From Bradyrhizobium liaoningense (lineage in GTDB: Bacteria > Pseudomonadota > Alphaproteobacteria > Rhizobiales > Xanthobacteraceae): a stretch of 64,000 bases of DNA. The translations under genes and the position numbers were made by a program. A model generated the notes under the pieces. It was not told the DNA's origin. It saw nothing but the letters and a program-made list of their open reading frames with translations, and did no database searches. The stretch lies in the NCBI RefSeq assembly GCF_018130955.1, contig NZ_JAFCJM010000015.1:62001-126000 (forward strand), in the 5' to 3' direction. Positions 18,916 to 27,450 of the stretch are shown piece by piece (position 1 is the first letter of the stretch; each line of letters opens with the position of its first letter).

Positions 18916-20136
18916 ATGTCAGTACAGGGTAGCATTGTCATTGGCGGCGGCGCGTTTGCCGGGCTGGCGCTGGCGCTGGCGCTGCGCCAGGGCTTGGGGC
19001 CTGAAATTCCCGTTGTTGTCGCCGATCCGGCGCTCGCCATGCGGCCGAGCCGCGATCCGCGTGCCACCGCCATCGTCGCCGCCTGCCGCCGCCTGTTCGA
19101 GGCGATCGGCGCCTGGGACGACGTCAAGGGCGAGGCGCAGCCGATCCTCGACATGGTCGTCACGGATTCCAAGCTGGAAGACGCGACGCGCCCCACCTTC
19201 CTGACCTTCGCCGGCGATGTCGCGCCGGGCGAGCCTTTTGCGCATATGGTCGAGAACCGGCGGCTGATCGACGCGCTTGTTGCGCGCACGGAAGCCGCCG
19301 GCGTCGATCTCAGGGCGACGGCCGTGACGTCTTATGACGCGCGCCCCGACGGCATCGACGTGACGCTCGGCGACGGCAGCACCATTGCTGCGAGCCTCCT
19401 GATTGCAGCCGATGGCGCGAAATCAAAGCTGCGCGAGCGCGCCGGCATCGCTACCCATGGCTGGGACTACGATCAGTCCGGCATCGTCGTCACCGTCGGC
19501 CATGAGCGCGATCATGAGGGCCGCGCCGAAGAGCATTTTCTTCCCGCCGGTCCGTTCGCGATCCTGCCGCTCACGGGAAAGCGCTCGTCGCTGGTGTGGA
19601 CCGAACGATGCGCGGAAGCCGAGCGCATCATCGCACTGAGCGAGGAGGAATTTCACAGCGAGCTCGAGCAGCGTTTTGGCCTGCATCTCGGCGAGGTGAA
19701 GGCGCTGGACAAGCCGCGCGCGTTTCCGCTGTCCTATTTCGTCGCGCGCTCCTTCATCGCGGAGCGTCTCGCGCTGGTCGGCGACGCCGCGCATGTCATT
19801 CATCCGATCGCGGGTCAGGGCCTCAACATGGGGCTGAAGGACGTCGCTGCGCTGGCCGAGGTCGTGGTCGATGCCGCGCGGCTCGGCATCGACATCGGTC
19901 AGGCCGACGTGCTCGAGCGCTATCAGCGCTGGCGCCGTTTCGACACCATGTCGATGGGGCTTGCAACCAACACGCTGAACTTCCTGTTCTCCAACAAGTC
20001 GACCCTTCTGCGCACCGTGCGCGACATCGGCCTCGGCCTCGTCGATCGCGCCCCGCCGCTGAAGAACCTCTTCATCCGCGAGGCCGCAGGTCTCACCGGC
20101 GACGTGCCAAAACTGTTGAAGGGCGAGGCGCTGTAA
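18916..20136 (+). CDS. UbiH/UbiF-family FAD-dependent hydroxylase
   Basis: A 406-residue flavoprotein monooxygenase of the UbiH/UbiF/VisC/COQ6 family, probably hydroxylating a ubiquinone precursor. The FAD nucleotide motif is VIGGGAFAGLALA. DPRATAIVAACRRLF is a family motif near residue 55, and the second FAD motif is LVGDAAHVIHPIAGQGLNMG. Start is the ATG at 18916; a TTG six codons earlier is less likely. Which ring position it hydroxylates cannot be told from sequence. Confidence 0.9.
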   Translation: MSVQGSIVIGGGAFAGLALALALRQGLGPEIPVVVADPALAMRPSRDPRATAIVAACRRLFEAIGAWDDVKGEAQPILDMVVTDSKLEDATRPTFLTFAGDVAPGEPFAHMVENRRLIDALVARTEAAGVDLRATAVTSYDARPDGIDVTLGDGSTIAASLLIAADGAKSKLRERAGIATHGWDYDQSGIVVTVGHERDHEGRAEEHFLPAGPFAILPLTGKRSSLVWTERCAEAERIIALSEEEFHSELEQRFGLHLGEVKALDKPRAFPLSYFVARSFIAERLALVGDAAHVIHPIAGQGLNMGLKDVAALAEVVVDAARLGIDIGQADVLERYQRWRRFDTMSMGLATNTLNFLFSNKSTLLRTVRDIGLGLVDRAPPLKNLFIREAAGLTGDVPKLLKGEAL

Positions 20137-20209
20137 GGCTCGCGGCACTCGCACCTCGTCGTCACGGCCTGCGCCGGGACGACAGCGAGCAATTGGCGCC
20201 GCTAGACCC

Positions 20210-20407
20210 TCAATCGATCTTCCGCGCCTCTTCCGGCAGCATGATGGGGATGCCGTCGCGGATCGGATAGGCGAGCTTGGCCGAACGCGAGATCAGCTCT
20301 TGCCTCGCGGAATCGAACTCCAGCGGTCCCTTGGTCAGCGGGCACACCAGGATCTCCAGAAGCTTGGGATCGACGGTGTTTTCGGGGCGTTCGGTGGGCG
20401 TGTTCAT
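20210..20407 (-). CDS. Trm112-family protein
   Basis: A 65-residue protein of the Trm112/YcaR (UPF0434) family. [14 protein letters not shown] supplies the conserved single-Cys core, and [17 protein letters not shown] is the classic C-terminal signature. In eukaryotes and archaea Trm112 activates methyltransferases; the bacterial role is not settled. Start is the ATG at 20407. In related genomes it commonly sits next to LON-domain and thioredoxin genes; here they are separated by the TetR block. Confidence 0.92.
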   Translation of the reverse strand: MNTPTERPENTVDPKLLEILVCPLTKGPLEFDSARQELISRSAKLAYPIRDGIPIMLPEEARKID

Positions 20408-20467
20408 CACATCAAATCTCGGGTTCGCGGCTTGCTCTAGCACATCCGTTCGCGCGGCGTAACATGG

Positions 20468-21013
20468 CTAGCGCGCGACGATCCGCAAGAGTTCGTCGAG
20501 CACGTCTTGCTGCCGCTCCGGCGAAAGTTGCTGGTCCGACAGCGCGAAGCCGAAGAAGGCCCAGAACAGGATTTGCGCGCGGGCGCGGGCGATCTCCTCG
20601 GCAAGGCCGGCCTGCTTCAGGAGCTCCTCGATATAGTCGAGCCGGCGCCGGTCCATCGCCACGACCGCGGCACGTGCCCGCGGATCGTTCGCGGCCCAGC
20701 TTCGCACCGCCTTCTCCAGCAACAGCTTGCGGCCGAAGGTCAGCCGCAGCAACACAGCAAGCGGGTCTTCGCCGCTGTCCTGGTTTTTGGCAGTCTCGAC
20801 CCCGGCGATGATCTGCTCGGTGGCGACCTCGCGCCAGCGGTCGAGGATCGCGGCGTGAAAGGCGCCGATATCGGCAAAGTGCCAGTAGAAACTGCCGCGC
20901 GACACGCCCATCGCCTTGGCCAAAGGCTCGGCCTTCAACGCCGTGAAGCCGCTTCTCGCCAGTATCTTCAGGCCGAGATCGACCCAGTCCTTCGCCGAGA
21001 GCTGATCGGCCAT
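20468..21013 (-). CDS. TetR/AcrR-family transcriptional regulator
   Basis: A 181-residue repressor-like protein. The N-terminal helix-turn-helix reads GFTALKAEPLAKAMGVSRG followed by SFYWHFADI, the canonical TetR form. The ligand-binding C-terminal part is helical and not assignable to a ligand. The ATG at 21013 has GGGGAA upstream. It is transcribed away from a small membrane protein, and the shared region holds two palindromes that are good candidates for its operators. Confidence 0.93.
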   Translation of the reverse strand: MADQLSAKDWVDLGLKILARSGFTALKAEPLAKAMGVSRGSFYWHFADIGAFHAAILDRWREVATEQIIAGVETAKNQDSGEDPLAVLLRLTFGRKLLLEKAVRSWAANDPRARAAVVAMDRRRLDYIEELLKQAGLAEEIARARAQILFWAFFGFALSDQQLSPERQQDVLDELLRIVAR

Positions 21014-21037
21014 GGTTCCCCGCCTCGTGAAATCCAA

Positions 21038-21055
21038 CCATACACTAGTGTATTG
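21038..21055. promoter_or_regulatory. TetR operator candidate O1
   Basis: A perfect 14-bp palindrome, ATACACTAGTGTAT (21040-21053), with an outer C/G pair. It begins ACCATACA like the second site. It lies 25 nt before the TetR start codon, so binding would block the repressor's own promoter. Confidence 0.7.
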
Positions 21056-21080
21056 ACAGGCGCCAGTGCACGAGCCTATA

Positions 21081-21100
21081 ACCATACAGTGCTGTATGGT
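21081..21100. promoter_or_regulatory. TetR operator candidate O2
   Basis: ACCATACAGTGCTGTATGGT, 18 of 20 positions symmetric (9 of 10 pairs), only the central pair unmatched. It shares the ACCATACA half-site with O1, with centres 44 bp apart. A further half-site CGTATGGT lies at 21107-21114. It is 28 nt before the start of the divergent membrane-protein gene. Confidence 0.72.
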
Positions 21101-21128
21101 CAGCGCCGTATGGTTTTCGGAGGTTCGA

Positions 21129-21479
21129 ATGCGCGATCTTCTGTTGCAGGCTGCGGGTGTCATCGCCATTCTCATCAGCCTTGCCCACGCCGTGCTCGGC
21201 GAGACCAAAGTATTTGCCCGCGCCACGATCGAGCCTCCGCGGCTGCGCACCCTCATCCGTCTGGTCTGGCAGGCCGGCACCGTGGCGTGGATTGCCGGCG
21301 GCGTGCTGTTGATCGCGGTGCCCTGGATGGGATCGGATGCGGCGCGGCATTGGATCGTCGGAACGCTGGCGGTGGTGTTCGGCTTCGCCGCCCTTGCGAA
21401 TGCGCTGGCGACGCGCACGGTGCATCTCGGCTGGATCGGGATGAGTGCCGTCGTGGCGCTTTCGGTCGCCGCCTATTAG
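21129..21479 (+). CDS. Small four-helix membrane protein
   Basis: A 116-residue hydrophobic protein with three or four membrane segments (about residues 5-20, 48-66, 73-90 and 100-114). I do not recognise a named family. GGAGG lies 5 nt before the ATG. It is the first gene of an apparent three-gene unit with a thioesterase and an NAD(P)-binding protein, under the putative TetR operators, so it probably shares their physiological role. Confidence 0.8.
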   Translation: MRDLLLQAAGVIAILISLAHAVLGETKVFARATIEPPRLRTLIRLVWQAGTVAWIAGGVLLIAVPWMGSDAARHWIVGTLAVVFGFAALANALATRTVHLGWIGMSAVVALSVAAY

Positions 21480-21492
21480 CGGTGCCGCTGCG

Positions 21493-21942
21493 ATGGAGGT
21501 GCACGCCCCTTCCGAGGCCGGCTTCGACCGGCGCTATCTCGCAGCCATCAATGCCTGGGCCAATTTCAACGTCTGGGCCGGGTTCGAGGTGACGATGGCT
21601 GCGGACGGCGACGCCGAAATCCGCATGAACTGGAACGACAGTTTTGCCCAATATTCCGGATATCTCCATGCCGGCATGATCGCGGCCCTGCTCGATACCG
21701 CCTGCGGATTCGCCGCGGCCACCATGGTCGGTTCGGTGACCGCCTCGCACTTTTCGATGAACTGCCTGCGGCCGGCGGTTGGCGATCGCTTCGTTGCCCG
21801 GGGAACCACGGTGCGCGCCGGGCGTAAGCAGATATTCGCCAGGGCCGAGCTCTTCGCCGCAAACCGGCAGGGCGAATTGTCGCTCGTCGCAACCGGCGAA
21901 ACCGTGCTCGTTCCCGTAAGCGCGGACGAGCAAAATCGTTGA
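21493..21942 (+). CDS. PaaI-type hot-dog thioesterase
   Basis: A 149-residue single hot-dog protein of the PaaI/YigI type. SGYLHAGMIAALLDTACGFAA is the family's central helix (HAG, then LDTACG with a catalytic Asp), and FARAELFA and VATGETVLVPV form the later strands. It probably hydrolyses acyl- or aryl-CoA. It begins 13 nt after the membrane-protein stop. Confidence 0.88.
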   Translation: MEVHAPSEAGFDRRYLAAINAWANFNVWAGFEVTMAADGDAEIRMNWNDSFAQYSGYLHAGMIAALLDTACGFAAATMVGSVTASHFSMNCLRPAVGDRFVARGTTVRAGRKQIFARAELFAANRQGELSLVATGETVLVPVSADEQNR

Positions 21943-21952
21943 GGGCCAAAAC

Positions 21953-22765
21953 ATGCCGCTGATACTCGTCACGGGGGGCACAGGCCATCTTGGTCAAGAC
22001 ATCGTCAAACGGCTCGTGCGCGAAGGACATCGCGTGCGCGTCTTTGCCCGCGCGCCGCGAGCCGATACCGAGGTCGAATGGGCGATCGGCGATCTCGCCA
22101 CCGGCGCAGGTCTCCGCGAAGCGCTGCACGGCGTCGACACCATCATCAACGCCGCCACCTATTCGCCGATCGCGCGCCGTGGCGGTGTCCGGCCCTCGGA
22201 CTTTTTCGCCTCGCCCTCCGCGGTCGATGTGGAAGGAACCGGGCGGCTGTTGTCCCTGTGCCGCGAGGCTTCGGTGCAGCACTTCCTCCATGTGTCGATC
22301 GTCGGGCTCGACGAGGCCACGCTGCCATATGCGCGGGTCAAGCTCGCGGGCGAGCAACTGGTCCGCAGCTCGGCGCTGCCCTGGTCCGTCGTCCGCGCGA
22401 TGCCGTTCTACTATCTGCTCGACAAACTGCTCGCAGGACTGAGCTGGCTTCCGGTGTGGCCGGTGCCGACGACGCTGTTCAATCCGGTCGACACGTCAGA
22501 TGTCGCCGACCACGTCGTGCAATGCGCCTTCGACGGCGGCCGCGGCGACCGCGCCGAGATCGGCGGGCCGGATGATCTCGGCTGCACCGAGTTCGCGCGC
22601 CAGTATCTCGAGGCTCGCGGCATGCACCGGAAGATCCTGCCGATGTCCCTGTCAGAGCAAAGGGCGCGCGGCATGGGTTTTGTCGTCAGCCGCGGTGTGC
22701 GCGGACAATTGTCATGGGCGGATTGGCTGCGCGGTCAGTATCCGGCCTCGCGCGCTGCGGCTTAG
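21953..22765 (+). CDS. NAD(P)-binding NmrA-like / atypical SDR
   Basis: A 270-residue Rossmann protein. LVTGGTGHLGQDIVKRL is the glycine-rich cofactor loop. A YxxxK pair is present in a shortened form (YARVKLAGE), typical of NmrA/atypical SDRs such as YtfG. Members sense or reduce with NAD(P)H. GAGGG lies 7 nt before the ATG, and the gene starts 10 nt after the thioesterase. It is the last gene of the TetR-controlled block. Confidence 0.88.
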   Translation: MPLILVTGGTGHLGQDIVKRLVREGHRVRVFARAPRADTEVEWAIGDLATGAGLREALHGVDTIINAATYSPIARRGGVRPSDFFASPSAVDVEGTGRLLSLCREASVQHFLHVSIVGLDEATLPYARVKLAGEQLVRSSALPWSVVRAMPFYYLLDKLLAGLSWLPVWPVPTTLFNPVDTSDVADHVVQCAFDGGRGDRAEIGGPDDLGCTEFARQYLEARGMHRKILPMSLSEQRARGMGFVVSRGVRGQLSWADWLRGQYPASRAAA

Positions 22766-22770
22766 CCAGA

Positions 22771-22824
22771 ACGTTTTCCAGCGAAGTGGACACTGGTTCG
22801 GGTCCAGAAAACGCGTCAGAACAA
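22771..22824. repeat. Dispersed palindromic repeat, family A (copy 2, partial)
   Basis: Begins ACGTTTTCCAGCGAAGTGG and closes with GAAAACGCGTCAGAACAA, like the first half of the copy at 6195. The distal CTAGAG hairpin is missing. It lies between the convergent ends of the SDR and LON genes. Confidence 0.7.
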
Positions 22825-22835
22825 GGAGACGACCG

Positions 22836-23546
22836 CTATTGCAGCGGCGGATCGCCGCTGGTGCGCTTCTTGGCGAGATCCATCTCCGTGACGGCGATCA
22901 GGATTTCCGCGCGCGTCTTGAGGTCGGGCGCTTCCAGCATGGCCTGCTTTTCCGCCGGGCCATAGGGCGACATCATCGCGAGCGCATTGACGAGGGCTTC
23001 ATTGGGTGCGCTCTCGACGCCTTCCCAATCGACCTTGAGGTTGTTGGCCTTCAGGAACTCCGCGAGCGCGACGAGAAGCGCGTCGCGGTTGACCTCGTCC
23101 TCGCCCTTGCGCGCGGTAAAATCGTCGGTGAAGGCGAAGAAATCCACCTTGCACTGCCGGTAGGCCGTGAGCACTTCGAGCTCCTGAATCACCTTGAAGC
23201 GCGCGACGCCGGTCAGTTCGAGGATGTAGCGACCGTCGCCGGATTCGGCGAGCTGGGTGATGCGCCCGACGCAGCCGACCTGGAACAGCGACGGCTTGTC
23301 CGTGTTTTTCGGCGAATGCGCGATGTCCGGCTGAATCATGCCGATCAGCCGATGGCCGTCGCGGAAGGAATCGTCGACCATGGCGAGGTAGCGCGGCTCA
23401 AAGATGTTGAGCGGCATTTGGCCGCGCGGCAGCAGCAGCGCACCCGGCAACGGAAACACCGGAATGATCTCCGGAAGATCGGCGGGCCCGCGATATTCGA
23501 TGTTGATCGGCATCTGGAGCCCCGTCCCGGTGATCTTGTTCAGCAT
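22836..23546 (-). CDS. LON N-terminal (substrate-binding) domain protein
   Basis: A 236-residue protein made of the Lon substrate-binding domain alone. PVFPLPGALLLPRGQMPLNIFEPRYLAMV is the family core, followed by GCVGRI and ARFKVI. No ATPase or protease domain is present. It may act as a chaperone-like adaptor. Start could be 23546 or the ATG eleven codons later at 23513, which has GGGG upstream. It lies downstream of the TPR-thioredoxin, a pairing I know from other alphaproteobacteria. Confidence 0.9.
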   Translation of the reverse strand: MLNKITGTGLQMPINIEYRGPADLPEIIPVFPLPGALLLPRGQMPLNIFEPRYLAMVDDSFRDGHRLIGMIQPDIAHSPKNTDKPSLFQVGCVGRITQLAESGDGRYILELTGVARFKVIQELEVLTAYRQCKVDFFAFTDDFTARKGEDEVNRDALLVALAEFLKANNLKVDWEGVESAPNEALVNALAMMSPYGPAEKQAMLEAPDLKTRAEILIAVTEMDLAKKRTSGDPPLQ

Positions 23547-23558
23547 ACCGCCTGTCTA

Positions 23559-23603
23559 GAGCATGATCCGGAAAAGTGCGCAGCTCCCGAAGAGGTCATG
23601 CTC
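23559..23603. repeat. Dispersed palindrome, family B (copy 2, inverted)
   Basis: A 45-bp element reading GAGCATGATCCGGAAAAGTG on the plus strand, which is the reverse complement of the right end of the other copies. It lies between the thioredoxin and LON genes, inside their probable transcript. Confidence 0.75.
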
Positions 23604-23633
23604 AAACAAAAACCTTAGGCGCGAAGACCGCGC

Positions 23634-24557
23634 CTAGGAAAACAGGATGGTCGACAGCTTCTTGCGTCCTTCGACGGTTGCATCATCCGTGCCGCCCCAG
23701 GCTTCGAAGAACTGGATGAGCTGCTTGCGCGCGCCGTCATCGTTCCATTTGCGGTCGCGCTTGACGATCGCCAGCAACTGCTCGGTTGCCGCCGCCCGGT
23801 TACCCTGCGCGTTGAGCGCGGTCGCGAGGTCGAACCGTGCCTGATGATCGAGCGGATTTGCGGCGACTTTCTGTTCCAGCTCGGCGACCGGCCCGAGCGA
23901 CTGCGCCTGCTCGGCGAGATCGATCGAGGCCTGCACGGCCTTCACGGCGGCGTCGTTGCGCTTGGATTCCGGCACCATGGCCAGCGTCTGCTTGGCCTGC
24001 TCCATCGCGCCCGAGACGACGTAGCATTTTGCCAGTCCCGCAAGCGCGGCGATGTTGGTCGAATCGACCTGGAGCGCCTCGGCATAGATCTGCGCTGCCG
24101 CCGCGGCATCGCCTTCGGCGAGCACGGCCTCGGCCTCCTGGATGATCTCGGCGACATTGACCTCGCCGGGCGCGGTGACGCCCTTGGTCAGCCGCTCGAT
24201 GAAGGCATTCACCTGGCTCTCCGGCACCGCGCCCATGAAACCGTCGGCGGGCTGGCCGTTGACGAAGGCGATCACGGCGGGAATCGACTGAATGCCCATC
24301 TGGCCGGGGATCGCCGGATGCTGGTCGATGTTCATCTTGACCAGCTTGACCTTGCCCTTGGCGGCCTTGACCGCCTTTTCCAGCACGGGGGTGAGTTGCT
24401 TGCAGGGACCGCACCACTCCGCCCAGAAGTCGATCAGCACCGGCTGGCGCTTCGATTCCTCGATGACGTCCTTCACGAAGGTCTGGGTGGTCGTGTCCTT
24501 GATCAGATCGGCCGCAGCCTGGCCCGCGGCCCCGTTACCCTGGTCAATGATCGTCAC
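23634..24557 (-). CDS. Thioredoxin-TPR protein (YbbN/CnoX type)
   Basis: A 307-residue protein. Residues 20-130 are a thioredoxin domain with an intact WCGPC redox motif and the cis-proline in IQSIPAVI. The rest is tetratricopeptide-like helices (EAEAVLAEGDAAAAAQIY). It corresponds to YbbN/CnoX, a redox chaperone that hands substrates to GroEL or DnaK; in E. coli the motif is inactive, but here both cysteines are present. The start is GTG with GAGGG upstream. Confidence 0.9.
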   Translation of the reverse strand: MTIIDQGNGAAGQAAADLIKDTTTQTFVKDVIEESKRQPVLIDFWAEWCGPCKQLTPVLEKAVKAAKGKVKLVKMNIDQHPAIPGQMGIQSIPAVIAFVNGQPADGFMGAVPESQVNAFIERLTKGVTAPGEVNVAEIIQEAEAVLAEGDAAAAAQIYAEALQVDSTNIAALAGLAKCYVVSGAMEQAKQTLAMVPESKRNDAAVKAVQASIDLAEQAQSLGPVAELEQKVAANPLDHQARFDLATALNAQGNRAAATEQLLAIVKRDRKWNDDGARKQLIQFFEAWGGTDDATVEGRKKLSTILFS

Positions 24558-24832
24558 GGGTCCCTCGTCTTATCCAAATGAACTGGGCGGTCTTTAGCAC
24601 GCCGCCAAGGCGGATGCTGCCGTACCGGCACCTAAATTGGGCCGGGATGGCCGATTTTCAATGTGCCGGAACCGATTCGGGTGCTTCCAGGCCAATTTGG
24701 CCCCGTTTTCTTTGGTTTGAGGCCATATGGGGTCATCGAATGCGATTCTATGCCGCCGGTAGCTGTTGCATTCACCGGCGGCTTTTGGCATACGACAGCC
24801 GTTGCCGGCGCGTCATGCGACCGACACAGGAC

Positions 24833-24907
<75 letters not shown>

Positions 24908-24990
24908 ATTTTCCCCCAAGCGCCTGGCCTGACTGAGACGGATCTTCCGTCGGTCTTGCCGTCGCCTGAGGAACGTATGCTGGAAGTGCA

Positions 24991-25977
24991 ATGACAATCC
25001 TGGTCACCGGCAGCGCGGGCCATCTCGGGGAAGCGATCCTCCGGACGCTGCGGGCCCGCGGCACGCCCGCGCGCGGGATTGATCTGAAGCCTTCGCCGTT
25101 CACCAATGCGGTCGGTTCGATCGTCGATGCGGATTTCCTCCGTACGCTGATGAAGGACGTTTCCGCCGTCCTGCACACCGCGACGCTGCACAAGCCGCAT
25201 GTCGCAACGCATTCCATGCAGGACTTCATCGACACCAACGTCACCGGCACGCTCAACCTGCTCGAGGCGGCCGCGGCCGCCGGTGTGAAAAGCTTTGTGT
25301 TCACGAGCACGACGAGTGCGTTCGGCTCGCAGCTGAGGCCGGATGCGGCCGAGGCAGCGGTCTGGGTCACCGAGGATTTGCCGTCGGTGCCGAAGAACAT
25401 CTACGGCACCTCAAAGCTGATGGCGGAGAGTCTGTGCGAGCTGTTCTTTCGCGAGCGGCGTCTGCCCGTCGTCGTGCTCCGGACGTCGCGCTTCTTCCCG
25501 GAGGACGATGACGATCCGGTCGCGCGCGCGACCTATGCGCTGGAGAATGCACAGGCGAACGAGCTCCTGTATCGCCGCCTGGACATCGCGGACGCCGTGA
25601 GCGCGCATCTGGTGGCAACTGATAGGGCGCCAGAGATCGGCTTCGCACGCTACGTCGTGTCGGCGACGAGCCCCTTCACGCAACGACATGTCGCTGCCCT
25701 GCGCCGCGATGCGGCCGGCGTGGTGCGGGAGCTCTATCCGGACTGCGAACAACTCTACGCGACGCGCGGCTGGTGTCTCTTGCCGGAGATCGACCGCGTC
25801 TACGTCAATGATCGCGCGCGTCGCGAGCTGGGCTGGCAACCCCGGTTCGACTTTGCCCATGTTCTGGACAGCCTTCGCACGGAGCGGGATTTCCGCAGCG
25901 CGCTGGCGCGCGAAGTCGGCGCGAAGGGATATCACGATACGATCTTTGAGGATGGGCCTTACCCTGTCGGCCCGTAA
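24991..25977 (+). CDS. NAD-dependent epimerase/dehydratase
   Basis: A 328-residue extended SDR. The N-terminal TGSAGHLGEAIL loop binds NAD(P), and YGTSK holds the catalytic Tyr and Lys. The first Ser/Thr of the triad lies in FTSTTSAFG. The substrate is probably a nucleotide sugar or similar but cannot be named. GGAAG lies upstream of the ATG. It is directly downstream of tRNA-Gly and stands alone. Confidence 0.88.
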   Translation: MTILVTGSAGHLGEAILRTLRARGTPARGIDLKPSPFTNAVGSIVDADFLRTLMKDVSAVLHTATLHKPHVATHSMQDFIDTNVTGTLNLLEAAAAAGVKSFVFTSTTSAFGSQLRPDAAEAAVWVTEDLPSVPKNIYGTSKLMAESLCELFFRERRLPVVVLRTSRFFPEDDDDPVARATYALENAQANELLYRRLDIADAVSAHLVATDRAPEIGFARYVVSATSPFTQRHVAALRRDAAGVVRELYPDCEQLYATRGWCLLPEIDRVYVNDRARRELGWQPRFDFAHVLDSLRTERDFRSALAREVGAKGYHDTIFEDGPYPVGP

Positions 25978-26044
25978 GCGACGGCGCAATTTCGCGGCTG
26001 CTGCGCCATGCGGGGAAAATCTGGCAATCTCAGTCCTTTCGGGA

Positions 26045-26069
26045 GGAACGAGAAGCGCCACCTGAAGTT
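26045..26069 (+). promoter_or_regulatory. Possible EcfG-type stress promoter
   Basis: GGAAC (26045-26049), 16 nt, then AGTT (26066-26069). The alphaproteobacterial general-stress consensus is GGAAC-N16/17-CGTT, so one base of the -10 is off. It lies 37 nt before the L,D-transpeptidase start. Confidence 0.25.
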
Positions 26070-26105
26070 TTCGCTAGTGGCGGGGACGAAAGGGATCCTT
26101 ACCGC

Positions 26106-27200
26106 ATGGCGCTCCCTGGGAAGCGCATCTGCATCGGGCTTGTGATTGCCCTGATCGGGAGTTCGGCGTCAGGCGCCGAGATGAAGCCGGACGCCATCAA
26201 CTCCGCTCAACCATCTTCAAAAGCTCTGTCGAACGAGAAAGCGAGCCCATTGGGCATTCGTCTTCAGGTGCTCCTGGATCGCGCAAACTTCTCGCCGGGC
26301 GAGATCGACGGCAAATTCGGTGAGAACGCCAAGAAGGCGCTGCGGGCCTATGCTGAGGCGCAACAATTGCCGAGCGGCGATACCGTGACCGATGAGGTCT
26401 GGAAGAGGCTGGTCGCGGACGATCGGTCCGTACTCGCCGACTATGCGATCACCGACAAAGATGTTTCGGGACCCTTCCTGAAAAAGCTGCCCTCCAGGAT
26501 GGAGGACATGAAGGACATTCCCAAGCTGGGCTTCACCAGCGCGCGGGAAGCGCTCGCTGAAAAATTCCACATGAGCGAACAACTTCTCTCAGTCCTCAAC
26601 CCTGCCCAGCATTTTGATCGCGCAGGAGACAAGATCATCGTGGTCGATACGAATGGCGGACAAGCTGCTTCTTCCGCCAAGGCCGAAAGGATCGAGGTCG
26701 ACAAGGGCCGGCAAACCGTGAGGCTCTTCGACAAGACGGATGCCCTGCTCGGCTTTTATCCCGCGACGGTCGGAAGTGAGGAAAAGCCTTCGCCCTCCGG
26801 CACGCTGAAGGTGACCGAAGTCAATCGTAACCCGACCTATCGCTACAATCCCGACTATCATTTCAAGGGTGTCCACGCGCGCAGGCCCTTCAAGATCAGG
26901 CCCGGCCCGAACAACCCGGTCGGCACAATATGGATCAACCTCTCGGCCGACGGGTACGGCATCCATGGCACGCCGTCTCCGGGTAAGGTGTCGAAGGGGG
27001 AGTCGCACGGTTGTGTCCGATTGACGAACTGGGATGCCGAACGAGTCGCAGAACGCGTGGCCAAGGGTACGCAGGTCGCTTTCGTCGAAAGGAGCGATCG
27101 TCCTGCCAACAAGTCATTCACCGAGCGGCAGCCAAGCGTCCGCGGGGCCGATACTGCCCAAGATACGAGCAAGGATGCGAGACGGAGTCGCGCGCGTTAG
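26106..27200 (+). CDS. L,D-transpeptidase with peptidoglycan-binding domain
   Basis: A 364-residue exported enzyme. A signal peptide ends SASGA at about residue 24. Residues 48-105 form a PG_binding_1 domain (LQVLLDRANFSPGEIDGKFG). The YkuD domain carries GIHGTPSPGKVSKGESHGCVRL, with catalytic Cys at residue 303 and its upstream His. The C-terminal tail is charged and low in structure. It should form 3-3 crosslinks or anchor proteins in the periplasm. This architecture matches the ErfK/YbiS-like enzymes abundant in Rhizobiales. Confidence 0.93.
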   Translation: MALPGKRICIGLVIALIGSSASGAEMKPDAINSAQPSSKALSNEKASPLGIRLQVLLDRANFSPGEIDGKFGENAKKALRAYAEAQQLPSGDTVTDEVWKRLVADDRSVLADYAITDKDVSGPFLKKLPSRMEDMKDIPKLGFTSAREALAEKFHMSEQLLSVLNPAQHFDRAGDKIIVVDTNGGQAASSAKAERIEVDKGRQTVRLFDKTDALLGFYPATVGSEEKPSPSGTLKVTEVNRNPTYRYNPDYHFKGVHARRPFKIRPGPNNPVGTIWINLSADGYGIHGTPSPGKVSKGESHGCVRLTNWDAERVAERVAKGTQVAFVERSDRPANKSFTERQPSVRGADTAQDTSKDARRSRAR

Positions 27201-27450
27201 CACCGGCCGAATATTGCGCCGCAACCCAGGCCGACGACACAGCTCGGCCCGGAAAGCTACTTCACCATTTTGATTTCAGTCTCAATTTTCTTTGAGCGCG
27301 GGCGCGCGCCGTGCGCACTGCGCTTCTCACCGCCTGCAGTTGTGCTAACCTTTTTATGTCTGCCGTTCTGACAGACTCCGAACTTCGTCTCTCGAACAGT
27401 CAAAACAAATAACGGCGCAGCCCATGTGGCTGGCCTAGGGGAGTGACGCG

